Part shown: in pieces, positions 1 through 12,494 of the stretch
Position numbering within the stretch: position 1 is the stretch's first letter
Layout: every line of letters starts with the position of its first letter
Assembly (NCBI GenBank): GCA_017165825.1
Contig: CM029379.1
Location: forward strand, 16,395,956-16,459,955
Reading direction: 5' to 3'
From: Hepsetus odoe
Taxonomy: Eukaryota; Chordata; Actinopteri; Characiformes; Hepsetidae
DNA length: 64,000 bases
Made by a program: the position numbers and the translations under genes
The notes under the pieces: generated by a model
What the model saw: only the letters and a program-made list of their open reading frames with translations
Database searches by the model: none
What the model was told of the DNA's origin: nothing

Positions 1-715
1 TTTTCAGACAGGGCACAGGTAAGTGTGAGAAGTTCACTGAGGTCCGGGAAGAATGGAGAAAGAGACGTAGAAGGTGGTCGATATATCAAAATTACAACAA
101 GTGGTTTAGTACTGACAGTTCTGAACACAATATATTCAAAAGATGAGATATCATGGAAGTCCAGAACCTTAACTTGCACCCCATCCTGAACGACAGCAGC
201 CAGTCCTCCACCTCGGCCCTTTCCACGGGGCTTACACAGGTAGCTGTATCCTGCAGAAGTGAGCTTGTTCAGTTCCAGAAAGTCGTTGCTGGGTTGCCAT
301 GTTTCAGTCGGTAAAAGCATGTCCAGTTTTTTATCCAATATTAGTTCTCTAAGTATGAGAGCTTTGTCAGTCAGTGAGCGGATGTTTAAGAGAGCTAAAC
401 TTGTGCTTGTTATCATGGGATGATGTTCAGAGTCAGGGTGGTTGGTGTCCATGTTCAGAGTTCTCAGATGATTAGTGTTGACTCCACGATTTGATGAAGT
501 AGAGAGCGGGCGGTGACGGTCAGGCCGGGAGGACCAGATTGAAGGGATTGCAGTAGGAGAAGTGTGATGAATGAAGTGGTGAATTCTGGAGGCATGGTGT
601 ACATAACGGGGACGATGGGCAATTCCAAGCGCTTTGCAGAGGCCGTATGAGCTCGAGTCCAAGCAAGCCGGACAGTTCCAGTCCCGGAGCTGAGACGGCG
701 TGTATTCAAACCCCA
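1..715 (-). mobile_element. L2/CR1-like LINE, endonuclease N-terminal part
   Basis: The reverse strand reads through an apurinic-endonuclease-like domain of a non-LTR retrotransposon. Visible pieces are 'LLNIRSLTDKALILRELI', the catalytic-Glu segment 'PTETWQ', and the Gly/Lys-rich 'KPRGKGRGGGLAAV' followed by 'ILIYRPPS'. These are typical of L2/CR1-clade ORF2 N-termini in fish. The frame runs off the left edge, so the reverse transcriptase, if present, lies outside the window. The frame is readable but has no good start near 709. Clade assignment is by motif memory. Confidence 0.7.
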
Positions 716-1091
716 TGATTAACCAGCCAGACACCAAACATCCGGAGCAAAACGCCTGGCTGATCAGATCCGTAAACGACCAGAACACTGAACCACACAC
801 ACCTCACTGTTCACGTTAGCCAGAACCCCGCAACCCTCACCAACCAGTAGTGTTGAGATGGCCGTTTAGTAGCGTTAAGAAGGCAGATCAGCCGTTAAGA
901 ACTGGATGAACAGAGAAGGAGAGAGTGGAGACTCACTCACCAACTCGCAGAGTAGAGGACTCGCAGAACAGGGGTGAGACAGGGGATGTGGGTCTGGGTC
1001 GCTACTCAGAACACGGAGTTTACATACGATGAATGTCCGGAAAGTCCACAGAAGGCTGACGCTGGAGCAAGAAGTAAATCCAGCGCAAATC
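716..1091 (-). other. Probable 5' leader of the LINE at 1-715
   Basis: No coding frame is seen. This stretch lies between the LINE endonuclease frame and the broken end of the neighbouring RTE element at about 1092. It is probably the 5' untranslated leader of the L2/CR1-like LINE, inserted into the RTE copy. That is inference from position only. Confidence 0.35.
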
Positions 1092-4017
1092 CAAGCAATC
1101 CAACCCATACAACATAGCTGGTATCACTACTGTCCTGTAAACCTTCCCTTTTACTTTAGCTGGTACGCGTCTGTCACAAATCACTCCAGCCACTCTTCTC
1201 CACCCATTCCAACCAGCCTGCACTCTCTTCACCTCTCTTTCACACTTGCCATTATACTGAACTGTTGATCCCAAGTATTTAAACTCCTCCACCTTTGTTA
1301 CCTCCACTCCCTGCATCCTAATCACTCCACTTTCCTCCCTTTCATTCACACTCATCCATCCATCCATTTTCTGCCGCTTGTTCCAAACAGGGTCGCGGGG
1401 GAGTGCTGGAGTCCAACCCAGCGTACACAGGGCGAAGGACGGGGGACAAACCCTGGACAGGTCGCCAGCCCATCACAGGAAGGAGCGATACGGGGACGGC
1501 ACCTTGCTCGAGGGTACCTCAGGGCAACCCATTGGGAAGGGATTTGAACCCTTGATCCTCCGATCATGTGGCCAACGCCATTCATACTCATGTATTCTGT
1601 CTTTGCCCTAGTCACTTTCATTCCTCTCCTCTCCAGAGCATATCTCCATCTCTCCATGTTCTCCTCAAGCTGCTCCCTACTCTCACTACAGATCACAATA
1701 TCATCAGCAAATATCATCGTCCACGGAGACTCCTGTCCAACCTTGTCCATCAGCTTGCTCATTACTATTGCAAACAAGAATGGGTTCAGTGCTGATCCTT
1801 GATGTAATCCAACCTCTACCTTAAATGCATCCGTCACTCCCACTGCAGATCTCACCACTGTTACACTCCACATATCCTGAACTACTCTCACATGCTTATC
1901 TGTAACACCAGACTTCCTCATACAAAACCACAACTCCTCTCTAGGCACCCTGTCATATGCTTTCTCCAACTCCACAAAGGCACAATGTAGCTCCTTCTGA
2001 CCTTCTCTGTACTTCTCCATCAACACCCTCAGAGCAAACATTGCATCTGTGGTGCTCTTTCTCGGCATAAAACCATACTGCTGTTCACTAATCCTCACCT
2101 CTTTTCTTAACCTAGCTTCCACTACTCTTTCCCACAACTTCATGGTGTGGCTGATCAACTTTATCCCTCTATAGTTACTGCAGCTCATGTGCATCACCCT
2201 TATTCTTGAAGATCGGTACCAGTACACTTTGTCTTCACTCCTCAGGCATCTTCTCACTTGCCAAGATTGTGTTAAACAATCTGGTCAGAAACTCAACTGC
2301 CATCTCCCCTAAACATCTCCATGCTTCCACTGGTATGTCATCCGGTCCAACAGCCTTTCCATTCTTAATCCTCTTCTTCGCTGCCCTTACTTCCATCTTT
2401 TTTATTTGCTGCACTTCTTGGTTCACTCTTCTCACATCATCCAGTCTTCTCTCTCTCTCTCTCATTTTCTTCATTCATCAGCCCCTCAAAGTATTCCTTC
2501 CATCTGCTCAACACGCTCTGTTCACCTGTGAGTACGTTTTCATTTCTATCTTTAATCGCCCTGACCTGTTGCACATCTTTCCCAGATCTGTCTCTCTGTC
2601 TAGCCAATAGGTAAAGGTCCTTTTCTCCCTCTTTACTGTCCAACCTCTCACTCAATTCACCAAACACCTTATCTTTGGCCTTCACCACTGCTTTCTTCAC
2701 CCTGCGGTTCAGCTCCTTGTACACCTGTCTACTTTCTTCATCTCTCTGACTGTCCCATGTCTTCATTGCCTCCCTCTTCTTTTGAATACACTTCTGGACT
2801 TCTTGGTTCCAACACCAGGTTTCCTTATCCTCCTTCTTCTTTCCAGATTTCACACCAAGGACATTTCTAGCCATCTGCCTTATCACTTCTGCAGTAGTTT
2901 CCCAGCAGTCCGGTAGCTCTTCAACACCTCCCAGTGCCCATGTTAACTCCTGCCTGAAATCCACCTTACAGTCCTCCTCCTTCAGCTTCCACCACTTGAT
3001 GCTCGGCTCTGCCCTCACTTTCCTCCTTTTCTTGACCTCCAAGGTCATCCTACAGACCACCATCCTATGCTGTTTAGTTACACTCTCCCCTGTCACTACT
3101 TCGCAGTCTCCAATCTCTTTGAGACTGACCCTTCTGCAAAGAATATAATCCACCTGTGAGCATCTTCCTCCACTCTTATACGTCACCCTGTGCTCCTCCC
3201 TCTTCTTAAAATAAATATTAACTACAGACATTTCCGTCCTTTTTGCAAAATCTACAACCATCTGACCTTCAGCATTCCTCTCCTTGACACCATACCTACC
3301 CACCACCCCTCCTCATCACCTCTATTTCCCTTCACCAACATGACCATTAAAATCTGCCAATCATCACTCTCTCCCCTGGTACACTCTCATGACTTCATCT
3401 AACTCCTCCAGAATTTTCCTTCTCTTCATCTTTAACCAACTTGTGGAGCATCGCCTCCCAGCATTCATTATGCGCCCAGCACCAGCTTCAAACTCATCCC
3501 CCTCCTGACACCCCTCTTCACTTCCAAAACCACTCTCATACTCTTCCTTCAGGATAACGCCTACTCCATTCCTCCTCTATCCACACCCTTGGTAGAACAG
3601 TATCCTCAATACCTGGCCTTACTACCCTTCCATCTAGTCTCTTGCACACACAAAATATCAGCCTTCCGTCTCTCATCACATCAGCTAATTCTCAGCACTT
3701 ACCAGTCATGCATTCAAAGTCCCTACCCTCACTTCCACTCTTCTCTCCTTCTTTCTCTCCTTCTCCATCTGGACATGCCTTCCTCCTCTTCTTCTTCTTT
3801 TGTGTAGTGGTCAAATTCCACCAGCACCCTGTGGCTAACTAGCACTGATGGCAGTGGTTGTTAACCCGAACGCCCGACCGTGTTCGGTATGGAATTCTGT
3901 CGTTGTCCATGATTTGGCAGGAGGATTTTACACGGATGCCCTTCTGTGTCTTCCTCCCATTACCGGGCTTGGGACGGCTTGCTCCCCATGGCTTGTGCAT
4001 CCCTAGTGGCTGGGTTT
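1092..4017 (-). mobile_element. RTE-clade (BovB/CFDP2-like) LINE, copy 1
   Basis: Minus-strand non-LTR retrotransposon with endonuclease then reverse transcriptase. The endonuclease (about 2437-3306) shows 'SQVDYILCRR' and 'KQHRMVVCRMTLEV'. The reverse transcriptase (about 1590-2257) shows 'CSNYRGIKLISHTMK', 'YGFMPRKSTTDA', 'ELEKAYDRVPREELW', 'VGLHQGSALNPFLF' and the catalytic 'MIFADDIVI'. The 5' end near 4017 matches the 5' end of copy 3 near 14815. The 3' end is missing at 1092, where LINE sequence begins. Several frame breaks make it non-functional. Fish proteins of this type are often labelled craniofacial development protein 2-like because of the related BovB element. Confidence 0.88.
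1354..1578 (-). mobile_element. tRNA-headed SINE (GGAT tail), 5'-truncated, inside RTE copy 1
   Basis: Tail is (GGAT)n, read as 'atccatccatcc' on plus, followed by the family body; the tRNA-like box B region is present but box A is missing. It sits in the RTE reverse transcriptase. An 11-bp flank is seen on both sides: 'cattcacactc' at 1343-1353 and 'cattcatactc' at 1579-1589, one mismatch. The uninterrupted target is visible in RTE copy 2 near 10483. This is a true target-site duplication, so the SINE is younger than the RTE copy. Confidence 0.9.
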
Positions 4018-4587
4018 ACATTTATATATATATAAATATATAAATTGTGTGTTCTTTTTTAGAAGAGTTTCTGGGCTGCCTTAGTAGCCTGAAACTTCCA
4101 TATAAAGTTGTAACTGTTATAAAATTATATTTGAAGAGTTCCTATTTGAGTACTTCATGAACTTTTTAAGTTCAATTTTTTCGGTTTTTATTGTTTCATT
4201 GTCAGGTTAAATTTCTTATGTTTTAAATCGTTTTGTGCTATTTAAAAATTAGTGTAAAATCTGGAACTCTTTCTTTGAATTTCTTGCTTAGTCTGGTGAG
4301 CTGAAGTATTCTCATCCATCTAATTCTCCTATATATAGTTTCTTTTTTTAACTTTCTCACATTGATTGAGAAAACTATTCAGAGTTCAAGCATTTTAAAA
4401 GCGTGTCAACTTTGCTTGCATTGGCTGTTGCTTAATCTGTATGCAAATGAACCAACTTTAAATTTAAAGATTTTACCATTTCTTTTTATAGACCCCCATT
4501 TTATTGTTTTCTTCCTCTTAATATAGCAGTAAGGTCTCACGCTCTCTTTCTTTGTAGAAAGCGCTGTTAGAGGAGATTAGAGTGTAG
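4018..4587. other. AT-rich stretch with no recognised feature
   Basis: AT-rich sequence with short stop-filled frames. I see no gene or known repeat. Confidence 0.5.
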
Positions 4588-4745
4588 TGCAACCTTGTTT
4601 CTCTAACTTTGTCTCAAGAAAGTCCAACCTGAGCTGCTTTAATATACTAATTACTCAATTTGTCCTGTCCTCTTCATGCTCAATGAAATCTCAGCATCAT
4701 AAACTCTGACACCAGCTCCACCACTGCATCCTGTCTTTTGTCAGC
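4588..4745 (-). mobile_element. Short diverged RTE fragment
   Basis: On plus it reads 'caaccttgtttctctaactt', then 'ctgagctgctttaatatac' and 'tctgacaccagctccacc', aligning with 10075-10220 of RTE copy 2, which is the 3' part of the reverse transcriptase. It is clearly more diverged than the other copies. Confidence 0.7.
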
Positions 4746-5067
4746 ACTTACTCACTCTAGCTAAATTCAGTCATTTCTTTCATCTATTTTTCAGCTCCCA
4801 AAACGAATTTCAAGAACTAACTGTTTCTTGCTGCCTAGTAGATCCCAGGTCTTTGATTACCATGTTATAGTGACTCCTTTAATGTTATTCACTTCACCTG
4901 ATTTTAATGTTATGGCTGATGGGTTTATGCAGTGACATCTTTCTCTGTTTCTGAAAACAGTAACACATGACTTCCCTGTACTTTTCTCCTTTCATATTCC
5001 CTAAAAAAATTCCCTGACTTCATCTTGTGTTGGAGCTTCTAAGTGGATATTGATGGCAAGACTAATT

Positions 5068-5250
5068 TTGCAGGGGTAGTGGAGGATTGGGGGTTCAAAC
5101 CCCTTCCCAATGGGTTGCTCTGAGGTACTCTTGAGCAAAGGTGCTGTACTTGTCCGCTCCTCCCTGCGATTGGCTGGTGACTGTCAGGGTGTGTCCCTCG
5201 CCCACGTGTGCGCTGGGTTGGACCCGTTTAGGACAAGCGGCAGAAAATGA
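5068..5250 (+). mobile_element. tRNA-headed SINE (GGAT-tail family), truncated
   Basis: Contains 'gggggttcaaacccctt' (tRNA box B region) and 'acaagcggcagaaaatg' near the tail, collinear with the full-length copy at 49040. The head lacks box A and the GGAT tail has decayed. Confidence 0.8.
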
Positions 5251-5573
5251 CTGAGACCAGACGGACGGGCGGATAAATGTTTGATTTGCATAATATTTAG
5301 CAAAAGAGGACAACAAACGCCTGTAGGTCATTTCTGAAGTCTGAACACTTGGGATTCCTTCAACTACAACCAAATGAAATACATTCAGAAGCAAGGCCAG
5401 CAAACACTTACCACTCAAATTTCAGGATCCTAAGGTAGAAATCCTTGGCATATGGTAATATGACGGTGGATATGAAGGTGGTAAACAACTTCATTTGTGA
5501 CCACTAGGGAGCAGACGGTCTCCTTCTAGAATCAAGTCTTTAGTTAAACTGACTTGACCAACCTTTATATTTC

Positions 5574-5775
5574 ATCCATCCATTTTTTCTGCTGCTTGTC
5601 CCAAACAGGGTCTGGGAGTCAACCCAGCACACACAGGAAGGATTGCCGACTGGCCCATTGCGGAGGAGCTGTGGCAGGACCTGCAGAACCTCAGGCCAAC
5701 TGTTGGGAAGGGGTTCGAACCCCACTCCTCAGTCACATGGCCAACGCCCTAACCGCTAGGCCACCGCTGCCCCTC
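5574..5775 (-). mobile_element. tRNA-headed SINE (GGAT-tail family), diverged
   Basis: Starts with 'catccatccatt' (reverse tail) and ends with 'ctaaccgctaggccaccgc', the reverse of the tRNA box A region. The centre is internally shortened compared with the copy at 49040. Confidence 0.8.
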
Positions 5776-6413
5776 AACACTCTTGATCAGGTTGAGTTCT
5801 GGGAATTTAAAGATCTAGTCAACAATCAGACCTCTTTGTGATCCTCCTGAAACTATTCTTGAACAATTTTTGCTGTGTGAAATATCCTGCTAAATGTAAG
5901 CCTGAGCTTTGACTAGTCTGTGATTACCCAGCACTGCTGAGTCAGCTGTGATTCCCCTGAAACCTGTATATCACAGTTCATCAGGTGTGGTAAAGTAGTT
6001 TTGCACTGACAATTTTGCTCATATCTGCACAAAGGAACGATGGATCTGATTCATCGTGATCACATCATGATTCTTCATTGCATCTGACCAACTTCACTTC
6101 ATCCTTGATTGTACTGGAGGGTAAATCTAGAAATGTCAGGTCAGATCAAATAAGATTAATTTATATATGGGTTAGCTGAAGAGAGGTCCATTAGAGTCTG
6201 TAACTGGAAGTTAAAAAAATAAAACTTTTGTTAGTCTTTGGAAATGTGTAGTTCAAAATCACTTCCACGTTTGAAAAGGATGAAGGCTACTGTGCCCTTG
6301 GACACTTTCAGTAGAGCTTTTTTTGAATCATTCCCTATACAGTTCCCTATAGACGATTCTCTCAAATTCATGACAGGTTTTCACTCTGACATACATTATC
6401 AGCTGTGAGACTG

Positions 6414-6447
<34 letters not shown>

Positions 6448-6749
6448 GGTGTGTGTCTTTCCTAATTGTATCCGTTGAATAAATTAAGGCACAGGTGGAA
6501 TCTGATCAAGTTCTAGAAACACCTGAAGGTTCATTGACAGCAGTAAGCCACATCAGAGCTCAAATGCAAGTAACAAAATTTGAATGTCCGAATATTTTTG
6601 AAAATATGATAGTTCAGCCTTATCAGTCTTTAATTCAATCAACCTATAAAATAATCTAAAAAACATTTTATGTATTGTGGAGTATGTATGGGAATAGTAA
6701 AAAAAAAAGCTCTGGTTCTCACATGTTAACTTGAGAAAATCGAGGACGT
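5776..6749. repeat. Unassigned AT-rich DNA with a (TA)n(CA)n microsatellite at 6413-6450
   Basis: No gene seen. The microsatellite is an alternating TA run passing into CA. Confidence 0.6.
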
Positions 6750-6885
6750 TACAGTCTCTGAAAGTGACTATTTTCTGCAGTGGTTTGGTGGTCTGTGCTC
6801 AGCATGGCAGCTGTTTTTCACTCAGGGGTTCCTTGCTTCTCTTAAGAGAACATTGCATTGTGGTTGAAGACTTTATTCAAGTCAC
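6750..6885 (+). repeat. Recurrent receptor-cluster module (upstream of receptor copy A)
   Basis: Carries 'ttttctgcagtggtttggtg' followed by a sequence related to 'gctcagcatggcagctg'. The same order is found at 48730 (+), 57395-57515 (-), 63480-63590 (-), and more weakly at 41344 (+), 56330 (-) and 62385 (-). All lie near copies of the receptor-like gene. It could be a promoter, a non-coding exon or a short coding exon. I cannot decide which. Confidence 0.6.
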
Positions 6886-7149
6886 ATCCATCTACCCTGA
6901 TATGATATCTATTCTCATATCTTTTTTGCTGTTGTGATCTAGAGATAGTGTACTGGCCTCTGGATTTATGGCTCAAGAGGTCCATGTTTTGAAGGTAACT
7001 CTAATTTTAGAGTTAATCTTAAACCTACTGTCAAAAGCCTGAGTGTCACAATTGACTCAGATCTCTAGATACACACATTGGAAATATCACTAAAATAGCT
7101 TTCCTTATGGACAATCCGTGACTAGCACAAAAGTCCAATAACAGTACAC

Positions 7150-7880
7150 TGCTCTGGTTCAGATCGTGGGGGCCATGTTTCCCAATCACGCCCTTCCAGG
7201 TCTCACTGCCATTGCCCACGTGAGCATTGAAGTCCCCAGCAGAACGATGGAGTCCCCAGCAGAGTTCTCTCTAGTGCCTCCAGAGACCCCAAAAATTTGG
7301 GTAATCCCAGACTGCTGGCGCATGTCGCGAACCAACACTGAGGCCTGTCCCCCCGAAGAGGCGGGAGGGAGGCCCTCTCATCCTGGGTAAACCCCAGCCT
7401 GCAGGCCCGATCCAGGGAGCCAATAGAGTGTCTCCACCTGCTCGGCCTCACCGGTGGCAACTCCAGAGTAGAAGATAGTCCAGCCCCTCTCAAGGAGAAT
7501 GGTTCCAGAGTCCAAGCTGTGCATTGAGGTGAGTCCAACTATATCTAGCCAGAACTTCTCAACCTCACGAACTAGCTCAGGCTCCTTCCCCACCAGAGAG
7601 GTGACATTCCACGTCCCTAGAGCCAGCTTCTGCACCCACCCCATGGGTGAAGGCCCGACCACCAGGCGCTCACCATCGAGTCCCACCACCAAGCCTGGCT
7701 CCAGAAGGAGGGACCTGTTGACCCACATCCGGGCGAGGGAAAACGTTTTCCAAAGTTGTACTCTGTATTAAGAGGTCCCTCGCTGAACCTCGCTTTGTCT
7801 CTTCCCTCAACCAGGGACTGTTTGCCACAGGGGCATGAAGCCCCCGACAACAAAGCTCCCAGGATCACTGGGACATCACT
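7150..7880 (-). mobile_element. Rex3-like RTE LINE, 5' region and endonuclease fragment
   Basis: The reverse strand reads 'LGTWNVTSLVGKEPELVREV', then 'DIVGLTSMHSLDSGT', 'LLERGWTIFYSGVA', and after frameshifts 'DSIVLLGDFNAHVGNG'. The last is the Asp/Asn catalytic segment of the endonuclease. This family is common in fish; the RT tail of the same kind of element lies at 38600-39245 on plus. Internal deletions and frameshifts make it dead. Confidence 0.85.
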
Positions 7881-7884
7881 GGGT

Positions 7885-8720
7885 GTTTGAAACAGAGGCC
7901 TGATGATTACAGGGAGCATCAGTACTATCGGGTGAATGATGGATATTTTTCTCAGCAAGACTATCTGCCTGGTAAGATCAGACTGTCCATCTTCCTCATC
8001 ACCGACGTGGTTGTGGGTCTGCCAGCTGTAGTTTGGGCTCTGCGCGTTCTTTATCATCATCATAAGAGTGGAAGTCGAGTCTCAGCCTTCATGATCTCTC
8101 TCCTTCTCTCCGACCTGCTGGTGCTGCTTCTGGATCCATACATTGTGATAAAATTGCTGCAGGAGGATTTTTGCTGGGAGAAGAAGGATGACATGTAATA
8201 TTGTCCTCTCTCTGGTCTGGATCAATAATCTATGGAGTTCACCTTCAGCAAGTGGTGCTGCTGGAGGGTGTTCTTAACTTTGAGACACCCCTTGTTCAAA
8301 ATGTTTCTTTCCTTCTTGCTCCATCATCATCTCCACCATTTATCGTGTATCTTTCTCTGTGGTATTTGGTGTAACTGTTTTAATATAATTGCTCTACCAC
8401 TACTTTTTAGCTACGATGTTGGTATCATGGATAATCACCTATAGATCTCACCCGTATCAGTGACTCCTTACAGAAACTCATAAGTAAAGTTTATTTACAA
8501 TGTGCATGATTCCACAATGATCCATATGAGTTTTAAGCCTAATAGTTGACTCATTTGAAATGTTTTGAGCTAACCTGATGCTACATATAGCAGTGCAGTA
8601 GTCGATAATTATAGACCCTCTGCTGTGTGTTTATCTGCAGAAAACACACAGAAATCAAGTCTGAGGTGAACATCTAGTGTCACCAAAGGACAATCTTGAA
8701 GCTTCTACACAGCATTTTCA
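7885..8720 (+). pseudogene. Receptor-like (class A 7TM) pseudogene, copy A
   Basis: An open stretch to 8198 encodes two membrane segments, 'LSIFLITDVVVGLPAVVWAL' (TM1) and 'FMISLLLSDLLVLLLDPYIV' (TM2), the latter with the class A 'LxxSDLL...P' pattern. It then stops after 'DFCWEKKDDM'. Beyond the stop, nucleotide similarity to copies B (42060) and C (51024) continues through the TM3-TM6 region and into the TM7-like 'IIDPLLCV' near 8605. The frame has no ATG before the homology, has stops, and is a pseudogene. The Rex3-like LINE abuts its 5' side and may have removed the upstream exon. The ligand and subfamily are not recognised. Confidence 0.75.
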
Positions 8721-8754
8721 CAGTTTTTCTCTACACTTCTTGGTCCTTTGTGAG

Positions 8755-8966
8755 AAAACACAGCACAGTGAACCACAATGAATTTGGACCTCTGCATTTA
8801 ACCCATGCACATAAACACACACCGTGCAGCAGGGCAGCTATGCGCCTGAGAGCATTGACAGGGCGGTACCTTGCACAAAGCGTGCCTCAGGGCAACCTAC
8901 TGGTAGGTTTGAAACCACAATCTTCCGATCCTGTGGCCAGCTCCCTAACCACTAGGCCACCACTGT
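8755..8966 (-). mobile_element. tRNA-headed SINE, family 2 (GTGAAAGTGA tail)
   Basis: On plus it reads 'cacagtgaaccacaatgaat', 'tgcatttaacccat', 'cagggcaacctactgg' and ends in the reverse tRNA head 'ctaaccactaggccacc'. Collinear with copies at 35422, 37727 and 38084. Confidence 0.85.
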
Positions 8967-9827
8967 TTAAAGTGTTGAAACAATCTGATTGCTCTCTCTC
9001 TTAAAGGAAATTGCAGTTAGAATGTGTTTCATAAAACAACCTCTACCTGTCTTTTAAATAGAATTAACATAAAGCGAATAAAATATTTCATGTACAGATA
9101 TTAACTTTAGAGTGACCAGGTTTTAAGCAAGTATGTTAAAGTATATGTTGTAAATCAACAACATATTTTAAATAAGTGGAGTAAAAGATCCCGCACACTA
9201 AACTCCACCGAGCCGCTCAGCGCAGCGACACCATACGCCCTCTGCTGGGTCAGAACAGATGTTCCGCTAACAGGACGGGTGAAATCATTAAAACCAACCT
9301 TTACATCATGAAAACTGACACAAAACAAATCACATAGCCGAATTTTAATCACCCTCGAAACCTCTTGACCAAAATAAAGCACAATGACACTACATTTGCT
9401 CAGATAGCTGAAATCTGACATTAAAAATCCGCAAATTTCCAAGCGATGTCGGAAACGCAGACGAGAACAAACCTTAATTTGAAATATCGCGAGAATATTC
9501 AGTCATCATGGCGGTTCCTTAAACATAAAATAAAAGCCCTCACCTTTAGACGAAGAGAAATACCACTAACATTAATATCACAGAAACACCTCACATGGAT
9601 GCTCAACACTAGCTCCATAACAAACAAAACTCTTAGTGGAAACCATTTCTTATTTATTTCGCACATTCTTCTTGCTACCTTCAGTCGCAAGGGTTGCAAA
9701 GTTCTAACTAAGATCAGCACATGATTTAATCTAATAAAGTATTTATTGAGCAAATTCAGGTATTTGAAGGTTACTATGAGTAATACTGGGCTTTCACTTG
9801 AACAGTTCCGGACATGACTATGTAATA
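8967..9827. other. No recognised gene or repeat
   Basis: Frames of 92 and 95 codons occur around 9155-9724 on both strands, but none has a domain, signal peptide or codon pattern that supports coding. A somewhat GC-richer patch lies at 9180-9260. Confidence 0.4.
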
Positions 9828-12494
9828 CTCTTCTTCTTCTTTTTCTTTCGGCTGCTCCCGTTTAGAAGTACTTCACAGCGGATCAACTGTCTCCATTTTT
9901 TTCCTGTCTCTGCATCTTCCTGCTTCAGGCCGACCACCTGCATGTCCTCTCTCACACATCCACCAAACCCTCCTCTTTGGTCTTCCTCTTCTCCTCTTTC
10001 CTGGCAGCTCCATCTTCAACATCCTCCTCCCAGTATAATACTTATCTCTCCTCTGCACATGTCCAAACAAACGCAACCTTGCTTCTCTAACTTTGTCTCC
10101 AAGACGTCTAACCTGAGCTGTCCCTCTAATATACTCATTTCTAATCCTGTCCATCCTCATCACACCATGAAAATCTCAGCATCTTTAACTCTGACACCTC
10201 CAGCTCCGCCTCCTGCCTTTTCGTCAGTGCCACCGTCTCCAACCCATACAACATAGCTGGTCTCACTACTGTCCTGTAAACCTTCCCTTTTACTCCCTAG
10301 CTGAGTGCAGCGTCTGTCACAAATCACTCCAGCCACTCTTCTCCACCTTCCAACCAGCCTACTCTCTTCTTCACCTCTCTTTTCCACTACGCCATTACAC
10401 TGAACTGTTGATCCAAGTATTTAAAACTCCTCCACCTTTGTTACCTCCACTCCCTGCATCCTAACCACGCCACTTTCCTCCCTTTCATTCACACTCATGT
10501 ATTCTGTCTTTGCCCTACTTGCTTTCATTCCTCTCCTCTCAGAGCATATCTCCATTTCTCCAGGTTCTCCTCAAGCTGCTCCCTACTCTCACTACAGATC
10601 ACAGTATCATCAGCAAACATCATCGTCCACGGAGACTCCTGTCTAACCTCATCCGTCAACCTGTCCGTTACTATTGCAAACAAGAATGGGCTCAATGCTG
10701 ATCCTTGATGTAATCCAACATCTACCTTAAATGCATCCGTCCTCCCACTGCAGATCACCACTGTTACACTGTCATCATACACTATCCTGAACTACTCTCA
10801 CACCCTTCTCTGTAACACCAGACTTCCTCACTTAAAACCACAACTCCTCTCTAGGCACCCTGTCATATGCTTTCTCCAAATCCACAAAGGCACAATGCAG
10901 CTCCTTCTGACCTTCTCTGTATTTCTCCATCAACACCCTCAGAGCAAACATTGCATCTGTGGTGCACTTTCTCGACATAAGACCATACTGCTGTTCACTG
11001 ATCCTCACCTCTTTTTCTTAACTGAGCTTCCACTGCTGCCCATAACTTCATGGTGTGGCTGGTCAGCTTTATCCCTCTATGAACACTGCAGCTCTGTGCA
11101 TCACCCTTATTCTTGAAGATCGGTACCAGTACACTTCGTCTCACTCCTCAGGCATCTTCTCACTTGCCAAGATTGTGTTGAACAATCTGGTCAGAAGCTC
11201 AACTGCCATCTCCCCTAAACATCTCCATGCTTCCACTGGTATGTCATCCGGTCCAACAGCCTTTCCATTCTTCATCCTCTTCCTTCGCTGCCCTTACTTC
11301 CATCTTTTGTTGCTGCACTTCCTGGATTGCTCTTCTCACATCATCCAGTCTTCTCTCTCTCTCATTTTCTTAATTCATCAGCTCCTCAAAGTATTCCTTC
11401 CATCTGCTCAACATGCTCTGTTCACCTGTGAGTAAGTTACCATTTCTATCTTTAATCGCCCTGACCTGTAGCATCTTTCCCAGATCTGTCTCTCTGTCTA
11501 GCCAATCCATTAAGGTCCTTTTCTCCCTCTTTACTGTCAACATCTCATACATTTCACCAAACACACATATCTTCAGCCTTCACCACTGCTTTCTTCGCCC
11601 TGCGGTTCATCTCCTTGTACACCTGTCTACTTTCTTCATCTCTCTGACTGTCCCATGTCTTCATTGCCTCCCTCTTCTTTTGAATACACTTCTGGACTTC
11701 TTGGTTCCAACACCAGGTTTCCTTATCCTCCTTCTTCTTTCCAGATTTCACACCAAGTACATTTCTAGCCGTCTGCCTTATCACTTCTGCAGTAGTTTCC
11801 CAGCAATCCGGTAGCTCTTCAACACCTCCCAGTGCCGTGTTAACTCATACCTGAAATCCACCTCTCTTCAGCTTCCACCACTTGATCCTTGACTCTGCCC
11901 TCACTTTCCTCCTCTTCTTGACCTCAAAGGTCATTCTACAGACCACCATCCTATGCTGTTTAGCTACACTCTCCCCGTCACTACTTTGCAGTCTCAGTCT
12001 CTTTCAAGCTGACCCTCCTGCAAGAAATATAATCCACCTGTGAGCATCTTCCTCCACTCTTATACATCACCCTGTGCTCCTCCCTCTTCTTAAAATAAGT
12101 ATTAACTACAGCCATTTCCGTCCTTTTTGCAAAATCTACAACCATCTGACCTTCAGCATTCCTCTCCTTGACACCATGCCTGCCCATCACCTCCTCATCA
12201 CCTGTTCCTTCACCAGCAGCATGACCATTAAAATCTACCAATCATCCTCCTCTCTCACTGGGTACCTCTCTATCACTTCATCTAACTCACTCCAGAATTT
12301 TTCCTTCTCTTTCGTCTCTAGCCAACCCGTGGCGCATAAGCACTAACAACATTTGTTATCCACACCTTCAACTGACTTCAAACTCATCACCTCCCTGACA
12401 CCCTCTTCACTTCCAAAACACTCTCCACATGCTCTTCCTTCAGGATAACACCTACTCCATTCCTTCTTCTATCCACACCATGGTAGAACAGTTT
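9828..12494 (-). mobile_element. RTE-clade LINE, copy 2 (3' end intact, 5'-truncated)
   Basis: Minus strand. The 3' terminus is visible at 9828 as a short (GAA)n tail, with 'gctgctcccgtttag' next to it, matching the 3' ends of copies at 39736 and 46548. The C-terminal domain shows 'ARLRLFGHVQRRDKYYTGRR' and 'RRRGRPKRRVWW'. RT pieces include 'VGLHQGSALSPFLFAIV' and 'MMFADDTVICSESREQLEEN'. Endonuclease pieces reach 'DFNGHAAGEGTGDEEVMGRH'. It is cut on the 5' side at 12494 within the endonuclease, next to a (GAGTA)n tract. Frameshifted throughout. Confidence 0.88.
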
